Origin: Photorhabdus australis DSM 17609
GTDB taxonomy: Bacteria > Pseudomonadota > Gammaproteobacteria > Enterobacterales > Enterobacteriaceae
Assembly: GCF_000711895.1 (NCBI RefSeq)
Contig: NZ_JONO01000047.1
Location: 1-38,231 of the forward strand
Direction: 5' to 3'
Length of the DNA stretch: 38,231 nucleotides
Each line of letters begins with the position of its first letter. The stretch's first letter is position 1. Below are positions 25,925-35,291 of the stretch, piece after piece. The position numbers were made by a program, and so were the translations under genes. A model generated the notes under the pieces. That model ran no database searches, was not told the origin of the DNA, and saw nothing but the letters and a program-made list of their open reading frames with translations.

Positions 25925-26307
25925 ACATCTCCTTAGTCATTAAGACCAGAAAGAATAATATAAGAGCCTATATCACTAGGCTATTTTGTTTGTCATTCTG
26001 AACAAGTACGTAGAGTGAGCGAAATGGGCATTCTCATGTATCTCATATACATTCTGGTTTCTACGTGCTGTTCGTGTTCACAATTTATTGACAAGAATAG
26101 TATTCAACAATAACTCTACTGGATATAAGCACTAAGTGTAAAACAAGTCTTCTATTTACAATAGGATACTTGTTAAGATTATTATTTCACTCATTACTTT
26201 GTGAAATTATATTTATATGTAACTATTGTTATCGATAGTATTACTATTCTATCTGGTATCACTGTGGTGAAGTTTTACTCTGAATTGATTAAGGTATGAG
26301 ATTGTAT
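25925..26307. other. rob-creA divergent spacer with inverted repeats
   Basis: About 380 bases. Two inverted repeats are visible. AACAAGTACGTAG (26001-26013) faces CTACGTGCTGTTC (26061-26073) across a 47-base middle. ATTTCAC (26184-26190) faces GTGAAAT (26201-26207). The first could be a small hairpin repeat. Promoters for both flanking genes must lie here, but no marbox or -35/-10 pair is clear. Confidence 0.5.
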
Positions 26308-26793
26308 ATGTTAAAGATCAGAAAGATACTAATAGCAACCATATTGTTGTTCATACCTCTGGTGACTCAGGCTGAGGAGATTGGTTCGGTAGATACTGTT
26401 TTTAAATTTATCGGGCCTGATCATAAAATTGTGGTTGAAGCGTTTGATGATCCTGATGTGAAAAATGTGACTTGCTACCTAAGCAGGGCAAAAACAGGTG
26501 GAATCAAAGGTGGTTTAGGACTTGCGGAAGATACCGCTGATGCTGCTATTTCCTGCCAACAGGTGGGGCCTATCGAGCTGACAGACAAGATTAAAAAGGG
26601 GAGTAAGAAAGGCCAGGTTGTTTTTCAGAAGCGAACTTCACTGGTATTTAAAAAACTCCAGGTTGTCCGTTTCTATGATGTAAACCGTGATGCACTTATC
26701 TATCTGACTTATTCGGACAAAATAATTGATGGCTCGCCGAAGAACGCACTTAGTGCTGTGCCAATTATGCCGTGGAATGTTGCGGGGAACTAA
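26308..26793 (+). CDS. creA: CreA family periplasmic protein
   Basis: About 161 residues with a 22-residue signal peptide (cleavage after TQA, mature [10 protein letters not shown]). The conserved CreA core is [21 protein letters not shown], given as [14 protein letters not shown] then VKNVTC, followed by [14 protein letters not shown], the KRTSLVFK block and the C-terminal SAVPIMPW. Molecular function unknown. The start is uncertain: ATG 26308 fits the family length, but AAGG at 26291-26294 is better spaced for an in-frame TTG at 26302, and ATG 26296 is also open. The creBCD genes that follow in E. coli are absent. Confidence 0.93.
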   Translation: MLKIRKILIATILLFIPLVTQAEEIGSVDTVFKFIGPDHKIVVEAFDDPDVKNVTCYLSRAKTGGIKGGLGLAEDTADAAISCQQVGPIELTDKIKKGSKKGQVVFQKRTSLVFKKLQVVRFYDVNRDALIYLTYSDKIIDGSPKNALSAVPIMPWNVAGN

Positions 26794-26800
26794 GGGAATA

Positions 26801-26821
26801 GGATGGGAGGATATCCCATCC
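26801..26821 (+). terminator. Hairpin downstream of creA
   Basis: GGATGGGA pairs perfectly with TCCCATCC around GGATA, seven bases after the creA stop. Only a short T stretch follows, so it is a probable but weak intrinsic terminator. Confidence 0.6.
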
Positions 26822-26824
26822 TGT

Positions 26825-27646
26825 CATTTAGCAAAAACCGCCGTAACCCCTTGTCCAGTGCAGGCGGGGATCTAAGGCGAAAAGCTCAAAGGGCCTTAGG
26901 GCGGACTACGGCGACGTATCCTGACTGAATTGATATTAGCCTGTTTTACAGGCGAAAATGAATGCACTTTATCAATGAGTGTAGTGGTCCACTACAGTGA
27001 CGATGGCAAAGAGGCGCGGGAAAAACCGGGTGTTATCACTCGCGTCACCTTATCAACGCCACCCATAACCTGCGGCGAAAGCAGAAATCGCTGTCGCGCA
27101 AACAACAGGGCAATGCTAGCCGCGGCAAGGCCCGATTACGTCTGGCGGCAGTACATGAATGGGTAGCCCATGCTCGCGCCGATTTTCAACACAAACTCTC
27201 CCGAACAATGGTTGACGAAAACCAAGCGCTCATTGTTGAGACACTGAAATCGGCCAACATGATGAAGGATCACCGTATTGCTCGCGCTATCGGGGATGCG
27301 GGCTGGCATGGCTTCATCAAGAAGCTGAAATACAAAGCCGCAGCGGCGGACGTCCATCTGGTCAAACTGGAGCAATGGTTTGCCAATTCGAAAACCTGCC
27401 ATTGCTGCGGTCACAAAGAGCCGGAAATGCGCTGCATAAGCGGATCTGGCAATGCCCTTGCTGTGGTGTTGAACATGACCGCGATATCAATGCGGCGCTC
27501 AACATCCAGCGCAAGGGTATAACAGCATTACAGGCGGCGGGACTCGTCGTTTCTGCCCACGGAGGCCAGCATAAATCCGTCATAAAGACGGTTGCGGCCT
27601 GAGAAGCGGGAAGCCTCGCCGTTTTTTACGGCGGGGAGCAGTCACG
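26825..27646 (+). mobile_element. Decayed IS605-family (TnpB-only type) element
   Basis: Spans from a left end with a GC hairpin pattern (CCGCCGTAACCCC with GGCGGGG) through the broken tnpB to a right-end hairpin, CCTCGCCGT (27614-27622) with ACGGCGGGG (27628-27636). No tnpA is present. Members of this class are mobilised in trans, and the region across the tnpB 3' end and right end normally encodes a guide RNA. Boundaries are estimated from the hairpins. Confidence 0.7.
27037..27602 (+). pseudogene. tnpB: Broken TnpB RNA-guided nuclease gene
   Basis: The C-terminal half of a TnpB/OrfB is readable. From 27064: HNLRRKQKSLSRKQQG, the RuvC-II segment VDENQALIVETLKSANMMK, and the first zinc-finger pair SKTCHCCGHK. 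A frameshift near 27415-27445 then moves to another frame giving RIWQCPCCGVEHDRDINAALNI with the second zinc pair and the RuvC-III Asp. It ends at TGA 27600-27602. The N-terminal half with the first RuvC aspartate is missing. The gene cannot make an active nuclease. Confidence 0.85.
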
Positions 27647-27654
27647 ATTATTGA

Positions 27655-27780
27655 TATACCCGTTATCTTTCAAGTTGCCTCTTTGTTTGCGGCACTTACT
27701 CACCCCTGTCACATAGCTCGCTATGCTCCCGGGATTCGCTCCCTTGCCGTCGCGATGTATCTTGAAATCCATTGGGTATA
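27655..27780 (+). repeat. Full ERIC-type repeat (copy 3), 3' of arcA
   Basis: 126 bases bounded by TATACCC and GGGTATA as terminal inverted repeats. Inside are the ERIC-like core with CACTTACTCACCCCTG, a central stem ATAGCTCGCTAT and CCCGGGATTCGC. It begins eight bases after the TnpB element and ends seven bases from the arcA stop codon, so arcA mRNA probably ends within this strongly folding repeat. Confidence 0.92.
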
Positions 27781-27787
27781 ATTCAAA

Positions 27788-28504
27788 TCACGCTTCTAAA
27801 TCACCACAGAAACGATAACCTTCACCGTGAATAGTGGCAATGATCTCCATAGTATCTGGGGTAGATTCGAAATGCTTACGGATACGGCGAATTGTCACAT
27901 CGACAGTACGGTCATGGGGCTTCAGTTCACGACCTGTCATTTTTTTTAGTAGTTCTGCGCGAGTCTGGATTTTGCCAGGATTTTCACAGAAATGAAGCAT
28001 GGCGCGGAACTCACTACGTGGCAATTTATATTGCTCACCAGCAGGGCTGATAAGAGAACGGCTATTGATATCCAACTCCCAGCCATTGAATTTGTAGCTT
28101 TCGACCTGGCGGCGTTCTTCGCTGACATTACTCAGATTCATGGTGCGAGAAAGCAGGTTTCGGGCACGAATGGTCAGTTCACGTGGATTGAATGGTTTGG
28201 TGATATAATCATCTGCCCCAATTTCTAACCCAAGTATCTTGTCCACTTCATTATCACGGCCAGTCAGGAACATCAAAGCAACATTCGCTTGTTCACGCAA
28301 TTCGCGGGCAAGCAACAAGCCATTTTTGCCTGGAAGATTAATATCCATAATCACCAGGTTAATGTCATTGTCCGATAGAATATGATGCATTTCTGAACCA
28401 TCAGTGGCTTCATAAACAACATATCCTTCAGCCTCGAAAATGCTTTTCAGGGTGTTGCGAGTGACAATTTCGTCTTCAACAATCAAAATGTGCGGGGTTT
28501 GCAT
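27788..28504 (-). CDS. arcA: Aerobic respiration response regulator ArcA
   Basis: OmpR-family regulator that, when phosphorylated by ArcB, represses aerobic respiration genes. 238 residues as in E. coli. Receiver domain at about 1-120 with acidic pocket Glu10/Asp11, phosphoacceptor Asp54 in VIMDINLPG, and Lys in [11 protein letters not shown]. Winged helix at about 135-234 ([15 protein letters not shown]). It is nearly identical to E. coli ArcA. The long upstream region carries an FNR-like site. Confidence 0.98.
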   Translation of the reverse strand: MQTPHILIVEDEIVTRNTLKSIFEAEGYVVYEATDGSEMHHILSDNDINLVIMDINLPGKNGLLLARELREQANVALMFLTGRDNEVDKILGLEIGADDYITKPFNPRELTIRARNLLSRTMNLSNVSEERRQVESYKFNGWELDINSRSLISPAGEQYKLPRSEFRAMLHFCENPGKIQTRAELLKKMTGRELKPHDRTVDVTIRRIRKHFESTPDTMEIIATIHGEGYRFCGDLEA

Positions 28505-29096
28505 GGTTGCTACCTAAAATCGCTTAAAAATAAAATCAGAATGACTCAAACTACTCTTATCTCAGGATATTTACTGGTTATTGTTTGTCATCACTGAAAT
28601 TATGGCTTAAGTCAGTAATAACATTTATTGATATGCTTTACACTGAAAGTAAAAGTTGCTTTTCCTTTGGGGGGTATGTACCCGAAAAAACTGGTTAAAC
28701 AGTATTATGTTAGTCTATTAACAGCAATATAACAGCTTGCAATGCATTTACCATCTAAAAAAACTACCTTTTATTGACGTACATCAAAATTGATTGTAGC
28801 ACGTTAATATTATTTATATTTGTTATTTTATACTTTCTATTATGCAGGAAAATGACAAATTTCTGTTAACACGCAAAACACTTTTGTATAAAAAATAACC
28901 TCATTTGAGTTCGTTAGTGAACAAAAATACCTGATTTTTACTAAAAGACAAAACATATTGTTAATTTTGTTAAAAATAGAGTTAACAACTGAAGGAAGGT
29001 ATTTAATTGAATATATTTGTTTGTATTGGTGAGTGTAGAATAAATTATTCCAATGCAGGAAATATCAAAAACATAAGGTTGTTTTAGAGAAAATGT
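28505..29096. other. arcA-thr intergenic region
   Basis: About 590 AT-rich bases holding the arcA promoter region and leading to the thr promoter. Besides the FNR-like box, I see a short palindrome GGGTATGTACCC (28672-28683) and GTTAAC-type repeats near 28960-28990. No convincing leader-peptide gene like yjjY. Confidence 0.5.
28774..28787 (-). promoter_or_regulatory. FNR-like site upstream of arcA
   Basis: TTGACGTACATCAA differs from the FNR consensus TTGAT-N4-ATCAA by one base. It lies 270 bases upstream of the arcA start. E. coli arcA is activated by FNR under anaerobiosis, so conserved control is likely. The dyad could also act on the thr side, but it is over 300 bases from that promoter. 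Confidence 0.7.
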
Positions 29097-29130
29097 TTGA
29101 CTTTGTGCACAAATTCCTTTAACCAATATA
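29097..29130 (+). promoter_or_regulatory. thr operon promoter
   Basis: TTGACT (29097-29102) as -35, followed at the same spacing as in E. coli by TTTAACCAATATAGG. The block is nearly the same as the E. coli thrL promoter region, as I recall it, although the flanks differ. The precise -10 hexamer is ambiguous. Confidence 0.8.
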
Positions 29131-29163
29131 GGGTCGAACTCATTAAATGACAGACGGGAACTT

Positions 29164-29232
29164 ATGCAAACTATCAGCCTGAAAACCACAATTATTACCA
29201 CCACCGGAACCACAGGTTGCGGGGCGGGCTGA
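29164..29232 (+). CDS. thrL: thr operon leader peptide
   Basis: A 22-codon leader too short for ordinary gene calling. It holds eight Thr and three Ile codons, with runs IITTTGTTG, and ends CGAG before TGA. GACGGGAA upstream is the ribosome binding site. Ribosome stalling at Thr/Ile codons when either charged tRNA is scarce would favour the antiterminator over the hairpin at 29257-29281, raising thrABC expression. The gene lies 24 bases before that hairpin, as expected for attenuation. Confidence 0.95.
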   Translation: MQTISLKTTIITTTGTTGCGAG

Positions 29233-29256
29233 CGCATACATAAAATAGATAAAAAA

Positions 29257-29289
29257 GCCCGCATCCAAATCAGATGCGGGCTTTTTTTT
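29257..29289 (+). terminator. thr attenuator
   Basis: GCCCGCATC (29257-29265) pairs perfectly with GATGCGGGC (29273-29281) around CAAATCA, followed by eight T. It lies between thrL and thrA and is the regulated terminator of the operon. Confidence 0.96.
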
Positions 29290-29309
29290 GGCGCTAAATC
29301 AGGAGAAAC

Positions 29310-31775
29310 ATGTCAATGCTAGTGCTTAAATTTGGAGGGACTTCAGTCGCCAACTGCCAGCGTGTGCTGAGTGTCACCGATATCGCTGAGGAAAAGCTTT
29401 CTCAGGGAGGGGTTGCGTTGGTGCTTTCTGCCCCAGCAAAAATGACTAATCATTTAGTGGCGATGATCGAAAAAACTGTGGCTGGGCAAGATGTTATTAC
29501 CCATATGCACGATGCTGAACAGATCTTTGCTGATTTATTACAGGGGCTGGCACAGGCGCAACCCGGTTTTGATTATGAACGGTTAAAAATGATGGTTGAG
29601 CAAGAGTTTGCTCAATTGAAACAAGTGCTGCATGGTGTTTCATTATTGGGCCAATGCCCGGATAGTATTAACGCTTCTGTGATTTGCCGTGGTGAAAAAC
29701 TCTCTATTGCTATCATGGAATCTGTATTGCAGGCGCGTGGTCACAAGGTCACGGTGATTGATCCGGTAAGAAATCTGTTGGCACAAGGTCATTACCTTGA
29801 ATCTACGGTAGATATTAATGAGTCTACAAAGCGCATCTCTTCTCTGAATATTCCTGATGATCATATTGTTCTGATGGCGGGATTTACTGCCGGAAATGAT
29901 AAAGGCGAATTAGTTGTTTTAGGACGTAATGGTTCTGACTATTCTGCTGCTGTTTTGGCGGCTTGTTTGCGCGCTAAATGTTGCGAAATCTGGACTGATG
30001 TAGATGGTGTCTATACCTGTGACCCAAGAATTGTGCCAGATGCACGTTTATTAAAAGGGATGTCCTATCAGGAAGCGATGGAACTCTCTTATTTCGGGGC
30101 TAAAGTGCTTCATCCTCGGACTATTGCTCCGATTGCTCAATTTCAGATTCCTTGTTTAATTAAAAATACCGCTAATCCAGATACACCGGGAACGCTTATT
30201 GGTGATGGGCAGAAAGATGAAAGTGCACCAGTAAAAGGCATTACTAACCTGAGCAATATGGCGATGATCAACGTATCTGGTCCCGGTATGAAGGGGATGG
30301 TTGGTATGGCAGCACGGGTATTTGCTGTGATGTCTCGCGCTGGGATTTCTGTTGTGCTGATCACTCAGTCCTCTTCGGAATACAGCATCAGCTTCTGTGT
30401 GCCTCAGCGAGAATTGGGACGTGCTCGTCGGGCATTGAGTGAAGAATTTTATCTCGAACTGAAAGATGGTGTTCTTGATCCTCTGGATGTGATGGAAAAT
30501 CTCTCTATCATCTCTGTTGTTGGTGATGGTATGCGCACTTTGCGCGGTATCTCTGCTCGTTTTTTCTCGGCACTTGCTCGCGGTAACATCAATATTGTTG
30601 CCATTGCACAGGGATCTTCTGAACGTTCTATTTCTGCTGTTATTGACAATGAAGCGGCGACTACCGCTGTTCGCCTATGCCATCAGATGCTATTTAACAC
30701 TGATCAGGTGATCGAGGTTTTTGTTGTCGGTGTTGGTGGTGTTGGTAGCGCTTTAATTGAGCAGATCCGTCGTCAGCAAGCATGGTTAAAACAAAAACAC
30801 ATTGATTTACGGGTATGTGGTATCGCGAATTCACGGGCTATGCTGACTGATATGAGAGGTATTTGTCTCGATAATTGGCAACAGTGTTTGTCAGAAGTTA
30901 AAGAGCCATTTAGCCTGAGTCGTCTGATTCGCCTGGAGAAAGAGTATCATCTACTTAATCCGGTGATAGTAGATTGTACTTCTAATCAGCAAATTGCAGA
31001 TCAGTATGCTAGTTTCCTGAGTGATGGATTTAATGTCGTCACGCCGAATAAGAAAGCCAACACTGCATCAATGGCTTATTACCATCAGATCCGTAAAGCA
31101 GCGGAAAAATCCAAGCGTAAATTCCTGTATGACACCAATGTGGGAGCGGGGCTGCCTGTTATTGAGAACTTACAGAATTTGCTTAATGCGGGTGATGAGT
31201 TGGTTCAATTTAACGGTATTCTTTCCGGTTCTCTTTCCTTTATTTTCGGTATGTTAGATGAAGGGATATCATTATCTCAGGCGACTTTATTGGCGAAAGA
31301 GAAAGGCTATACCGAGCCAGATCCTCGAGATGATCTCTCTGGTATGGATGTTGCCCGTAAGCTGTTGATTCTCGCTCGTGAGTCAGGTTGTGAGCTTGAA
31401 TTGGATGATATTGATGTGGAGCCGGTGTTACCTGCTTCCTTTGATGACAGCGGTAACGTGGAGAATTTCCTTGAACGTCTATCCTCTCTTGATCAGGTTT
31501 TCAGCCAGCGTGTAACAGAAGCGCAAGTCCAAGGGAAAGTGTTACGTTATATTGGCGTGATTGAAAATGGTCGTTGCAGAGTGAAAATTGCTGCGGTAGA
31601 TAGCAATGACCCACTTTATAAAGTTAAAAATGGCGAAAATGCGCTGGCATTCTACACTCGTTACTATCAGCCGATACCGTTGGTACTGCGTGGTTATGGA
31701 GCTGGTAATGATGTCACAGCCGCAGGTGTTTTTGCCGATATGCTGCGTACTTTATCCTGGAAACAGGGAGTTTAA
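29310..31775 (+). CDS. thrA: Aspartokinase I / homoserine dehydrogenase I
   Basis: Bifunctional enzyme for the first and third steps from aspartate to threonine. 821 residues (E. coli 820). Aspartokinase domain with KFGGTSVAN at the start and the nucleotide site [10 protein letters not shown]; paired ACT domains at about 320-460 that bind threonine for feedback inhibition; homoserine dehydrogenase Rossmann motif [14 protein letters not shown] near 470; then TPNKKANT and the catalytic domain. The start could be ATG 29310 (AGGAG four bases away) or ATG 29316 (ten bases away, aligned with the E. coli N terminus). Confidence 0.97.
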   Translation: MSMLVLKFGGTSVANCQRVLSVTDIAEEKLSQGGVALVLSAPAKMTNHLVAMIEKTVAGQDVITHMHDAEQIFADLLQGLAQAQPGFDYERLKMMVEQEFAQLKQVLHGVSLLGQCPDSINASVICRGEKLSIAIMESVLQARGHKVTVIDPVRNLLAQGHYLESTVDINESTKRISSLNIPDDHIVLMAGFTAGNDKGELVVLGRNGSDYSAAVLAACLRAKCCEIWTDVDGVYTCDPRIVPDARLLKGMSYQEAMELSYFGAKVLHPRTIAPIAQFQIPCLIKNTANPDTPGTLIGDGQKDESAPVKGITNLSNMAMINVSGPGMKGMVGMAARVFAVMSRAGISVVLITQSSSEYSISFCVPQRELGRARRALSEEFYLELKDGVLDPLDVMENLSIISVVGDGMRTLRGISARFFSALARGNINIVAIAQGSSERSISAVIDNEAATTAVRLCHQMLFNTDQVIEVFVVGVGGVGSALIEQIRRQQAWLKQKHIDLRVCGIANSRAMLTDMRGICLDNWQQCLSEVKEPFSLSRLIRLEKEYHLLNPVIVDCTSNQQIADQYASFLSDGFNVVTPNKKANTASMAYYHQIRKAAEKSKRKFLYDTNVGAGLPVIENLQNLLNAGDELVQFNGILSGSLSFIFGMLDEGISLSQATLLAKEKGYTEPDPRDDLSGMDVARKLLILARESGCELELDDIDVEPVLPASFDDSGNVENFLERLSSLDQVFSQRVTEAQVQGKVLRYIGVIENGRCRVKIAAVDSNDPLYKVKNGENALAFYTRYYQPIPLVLRGYGAGNDVTAAGVFADMLRTLSWKQGV

Positions 31776-31777
31776 TT

Positions 31778-32707
31778 GTGATTAAAGTCTATGCTCCCGC
31801 ATCTATTGGGAATGTCAGTGTTGGGTTTGATGTACTGGGAGCTGCGGTCTCTCCGGTTGATGGTACTTTATTAGGTGATTGCGTTACTGTCCGGGCAGCG
31901 GAGAGCTTCAGTTTATGTAATGAAGGGCTGTTTGTGGGGAAGTTACCTGAGCAGCTGGAGCACAACATCGTTTATCAATGTTGGCAATTATTCTGTCAGC
32001 ATTTGGGTAAACAATTACCTGTGGCAATGACGCTGGAAAAAAATATGCCAATTGGCTCTGGCCTTGGTTCCAGCGCTTGTTCTGTTGTGGCTGGTTTAAT
32101 GGCACTCAACGAATTCACAGGACACCCGTTCAGCGAAGGTCAATTACTGGAAATGATGGGCGAGTTGGAAGGGCGTATTTCAGGCAGCATCCACTATGAT
32201 AACGTCGCGCCATGTTACCTTGGCGGCTTGCAGCTGATTATGGAACAGGGGGATATTATCTGTCAGTCAGTGCCTTCATTTGATGAATGGCTCTGGGTGA
32301 TGGCTTATCCGGGCATCAAAGTTTCTACTGCAGAAGCCAGAGCGATTTTACCTGCTAAATATTCGAAGCGGGATGTTATCGACCATGGGCGTTTTCTTGC
32401 TGGCTTTATTCATGCTTGTCATACACAGCAACCTGAACTGGCAGCCAGATTAATGCAAGATGTTGTTGCTGAGCCGTACCGTAGACAACTGTTGCCTGGT
32501 TTTACTAAAGCTCGTGAAGCAGCAAAAGAGATAGGCGCATTGACCTGTGGTATTTCTGGTTCTGGCCCGACGTTGTTTTCCATTTGTAATGATATGGCTA
32601 CCGCGAAGAAAATGGCTGAGTGGCTGCAACAACATTATGTTCAGAATGATGAAGGTTTTGTACACATTTGCCGTCTGGATCTCGCAGGCGCACGACAAAT
32701 AGGGTAA
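31778..32707 (+). CDS. thrB: Homoserine kinase
   Basis: Phosphorylates homoserine for threonine synthesis. 309 residues (E. coli 310). GHMP-kinase family: N-terminal [15 protein letters not shown], the ATP-binding motif [12 protein letters not shown] at about 90-101, and the C-terminal [11 protein letters not shown]. The start is GTG with CAGGGAG upstream, overlapping the end of thrA; the gap to the thrA stop is two bases, so coupled translation is likely. Confidence 0.97.
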   Translation: MIKVYAPASIGNVSVGFDVLGAAVSPVDGTLLGDCVTVRAAESFSLCNEGLFVGKLPEQLEHNIVYQCWQLFCQHLGKQLPVAMTLEKNMPIGSGLGSSACSVVAGLMALNEFTGHPFSEGQLLEMMGELEGRISGSIHYDNVAPCYLGGLQLIMEQGDIICQSVPSFDEWLWVMAYPGIKVSTAEARAILPAKYSKRDVIDHGRFLAGFIHACHTQQPELAARLMQDVVAEPYRRQLLPGFTKAREAAKEIGALTCGISGSGPTLFSICNDMATAKKMAEWLQQHYVQNDEGFVHICRLDLAGARQIG

Positions 32708-32710
32708 CAG

Positions 32711-34003
32711 ATGAAACTGTATAACTTAAAAGACAACAGCGAGCAGGTGAGTTTTGCGCAGGCAGTAAAGCAGGGATTAGGTAAACAACAAGGACTTTTC
32801 TTCCCGCAAGATTTACCTGAATTCAGTCGTGAAGAAATTGACCAACTGCTGAAACTGGATTTTGTTACCCGCAGCGGTCGTATTCTTTCAGCGTTTATTG
32901 GCGATGAAATTCCGCCAGAACAGTTAGCGGCACGAGTTAAGAATGCTTTTACTTTTCCAGCACCTATTGCAAAAGTGGCAGAAGATATTGCAACGCTGGA
33001 ACTATTCCACGGCCCGACTTTGGCATTCAAAGATTTTGGTGGTCGTTTTATGGCACAAATACTGGCACAGGTTGCTGGTGAGCAGCTTGTGACCATCTTG
33101 ACTGCGACTTCCGGCGATACTGGTGCAGCAGTAGCGCATGCCTTCTATGGGTTGAATAATGTACAGGTGGTTATTCTCTATCCGCAGGGTAAAATTAGTC
33201 CATTACAGGAAAAGCTCTTCTGTACATTGGGCGGTAACATTCACACGGTTGCAATTGATGGTGATTTCGATGATTGTCAGGCGTTGGTTAAACAGGCATT
33301 TGATGATCAAGAGTTAAAACAGGCTCTGTATCTCAATTCAGCTAACTCAATTAACATCAGTCGCTTGTTGGCGCAAATTTGCTATTACTTTGAGGCGGTG
33401 GCTCAGGTACCAGAAGATAAGCGTGAAAAATTGGTGATTTCGGTACCCAGTGGGAATTTTGGTGATTTAACTGCCGGTTTATTAGCAAAATCAATGGGGC
33501 TGCCGGTAAAACGTTTTATCGCTGCGACTAATGTGAACGATACGGTTCCACGTTATCTGGCGGATGGAAAATGGCTGCCTCATCAGACGGTTGCTACGCT
33601 TTCTAATGCAATGGATGTGAGTCAGCCCAACAACTGGCCGCGTATTGAAGAACTATTTTGTCGTCGATCCTGGAAGTTAAGTGAATTAGGATATGGCATA
33701 GTCAGTGATGAAGTGACTAAAGAGACCATCAAGGAATTGGCTAAACTGGGTTATATCTCTGAACCTCATGCAGCTGTTGCTTACCGCGTTTTGCGTGATC
33801 AATTACAGGAAGATGAATGCGGATTGTTTCTCGGTACAGCTCACCCGGCGAAATTTAAAGAGAGTGTGGAGCAGATTCTGGGTGAGGAATTACCACTGCC
33901 TGAAGCTCTGGCAGAACGAGCTGATTTAGACTTGTTATCCCATCATTTGCCGGCAGATTTTGCTAAATTACGTGCTTTCCTGATGGCAAGAGCACCTGAA
34001 TAG
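32711..34003 (+). CDS. thrC: Threonine synthase
   Basis: PLP enzyme converting O-phosphohomoserine to threonine. 430 residues (E. coli 428). The PLP lysine is in LAFKDFGGR (near residue 107), followed by TATSGDTGAAVAHAF and the phosphate loop SVPSGNFGDLTAGL. Only three bases separate it from thrB. Last gene of the operon, followed by a hairpin. Confidence 0.98.
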   Translation: MKLYNLKDNSEQVSFAQAVKQGLGKQQGLFFPQDLPEFSREEIDQLLKLDFVTRSGRILSAFIGDEIPPEQLAARVKNAFTFPAPIAKVAEDIATLELFHGPTLAFKDFGGRFMAQILAQVAGEQLVTILTATSGDTGAAVAHAFYGLNNVQVVILYPQGKISPLQEKLFCTLGGNIHTVAIDGDFDDCQALVKQAFDDQELKQALYLNSANSINISRLLAQICYYFEAVAQVPEDKREKLVISVPSGNFGDLTAGLLAKSMGLPVKRFIAATNVNDTVPRYLADGKWLPHQTVATLSNAMDVSQPNNWPRIEELFCRRSWKLSELGYGIVSDEVTKETIKELAKLGYISEPHAAVAYRVLRDQLQEDECGLFLGTAHPAKFKESVEQILGEELPLPEALAERADLDLLSHHLPADFAKLRAFLMARAPE

Positions 34004-34017
34004 CGATAAGAGTAGAT

Positions 34018-34040
34018 GCCGCATAAATTATGCGGCGTTT
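34018..34040 (+). terminator. Terminator after thrC
   Basis: GCCGCAT (34018-34024) pairs with ATGCGGC (34030-34036) around AAATT, followed by GTTTAT. The T-run is short, but position 14 bases after the thrC stop supports it as the operon terminator. Confidence 0.75.
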
Positions 34041-34059
34041 ATGATTGATAATAAAAGTT

Positions 34060-34836
34060 TTAATGTTGTTCTGGTCGTTTAAATACCAGCTCGTTTCCTT
34101 TAGATAACGATTCATCAAAAACGTAGCCATCCAGATTGAATTCCACCAGACGGTCAATTTGCGTTAACTGATTCTGAATAATAAATCGGCTCATCAACCC
34201 ACGGGCTTTTTTCGCATAGAAGCTGATAATCTTATATTTACCGTTTTTCTCATCAAGAAATACGGGCTTGATAATCTTACCGGCTAATTTTTTTGTATTA
34301 ACGGATTTGAAATATTCATCGGAAGCCAGATTAACCAATACATTATCGCCTTGCTGCTCCAAGGCTTGATTAAGTTTTTCTGTGATCAGATCTCCCCAGA
34401 AAGAATAAAGATCTCTACCACGTTTATTTTCCAGTTTAATTCCCATTTCCAGCCGGTAAGGTTGCATCAGATCCAAAGGACGAAGTACACCATAAAGACC
34501 AGACAGGATACGCAGATGATCCTGAGCAAAATCAAAATCCTTGTCGGAAAAATCTTCAGCTTGCATACCGGTATACACATCACCTTTAAATGCCAGAATA
34601 GCCTGACGTGCATTTTCTGGCGTGAAATCAGCATGCCATTCGCCAAATCGGGCTGCATTCAGACCGGCAAGTTTATCGCTGATACCCATCAAACTGGCAA
34701 TTTGGGTTGGTGTGAGTTTACAGCAGATGCTAATTAGTTGTTCTGACTGGTCGAGTAATGCTGGCTGACTATATTTTTCCGTGGCAAGCGGGCTTTCATA
34801 ATCAAGGGTTTTTGCTGGTGAAATAGTGATAAGCAT
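34060..34836 (-). CDS. yaaA: YaaA family peroxide-resistance protein
   Basis: 258 residues, the same as E. coli YaaA (UPF0246), which limits intracellular free iron and DNA damage during peroxide stress and binds DNA. Conserved blocks: [63 protein letters not shown] and [14 protein letters not shown], each shown here as short pieces of longer matches. I chose ATG 34836, which gives the family N terminus; a 13-codon upstream extension to 34875 has no ribosome binding site or family support. Confidence 0.95.
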   Translation of the reverse strand: MLITISPAKTLDYESPLATEKYSQPALLDQSEQLISICCKLTPTQIASLMGISDKLAGLNAARFGEWHADFTPENARQAILAFKGDVYTGMQAEDFSDKDFDFAQDHLRILSGLYGVLRPLDLMQPYRLEMGIKLENKRGRDLYSFWGDLITEKLNQALEQQGDNVLVNLASDEYFKSVNTKKLAGKIIKPVFLDEKNGKYKIISFYAKKARGLMSRFIIQNQLTQIDRLVEFNLDGYVFDESLSKGNELVFKRPEQH

Positions 34837-35291
34837 AATATGATCTCGGTTGTTCAGATTAAATGATTTTAACAAAAGATAGGATAATAAAGAATAAATA
34901 ACAAGGATAGTAAAAACTGCAAGTGTGATATCTGTGGCGTAACCAGCTGATAATTTTATACTCCATTTTATTGATCGATATTACATTTAATGAGAAGAAT
35001 ACTTAAATAATTTATATGATTATATTTAAATTTAATTTTATATATAAATATAAATAATGTTTTATGGCTTATTTAAATATTAATTTTTGTGAATTTGATC
35101 TATTTTTCTTGGATTGTAATAGTGTAATTATTCTAAAAGTGAGAGCACTTCTTGCAGATTTGTTTTTATAGAACCTGAGAAATATTGGAAATAAGAGACT
35201 GTGCTAGATTCACTATTTATTATTTAATTGAAGTCGTGGAAGTGCTATTAATGAAATCAATTGGATAAAAATGTATAAAATAGGATAAAAT
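34837..35291. other. AT-rich spacer between yaaA and the MFS gene
   Basis: About 455 bases, highly A/T-rich and divergent. It must contain the yaaA and exporter promoters. No repeat, operator or small gene could be supported. Confidence 0.5.

Noticed and set aside
26930-27166. 78-residue open frame in the IS remnant
   Set aside because: Out of frame with the readable TnpB part and not similar to the missing N-terminal half; treated as decayed DNA.
28941-29264. 107-residue minus-strand open frame over the thr leader
   Set aside because: It is antisense to the thr promoter, leader peptide and attenuator, which fully explain the sequence.
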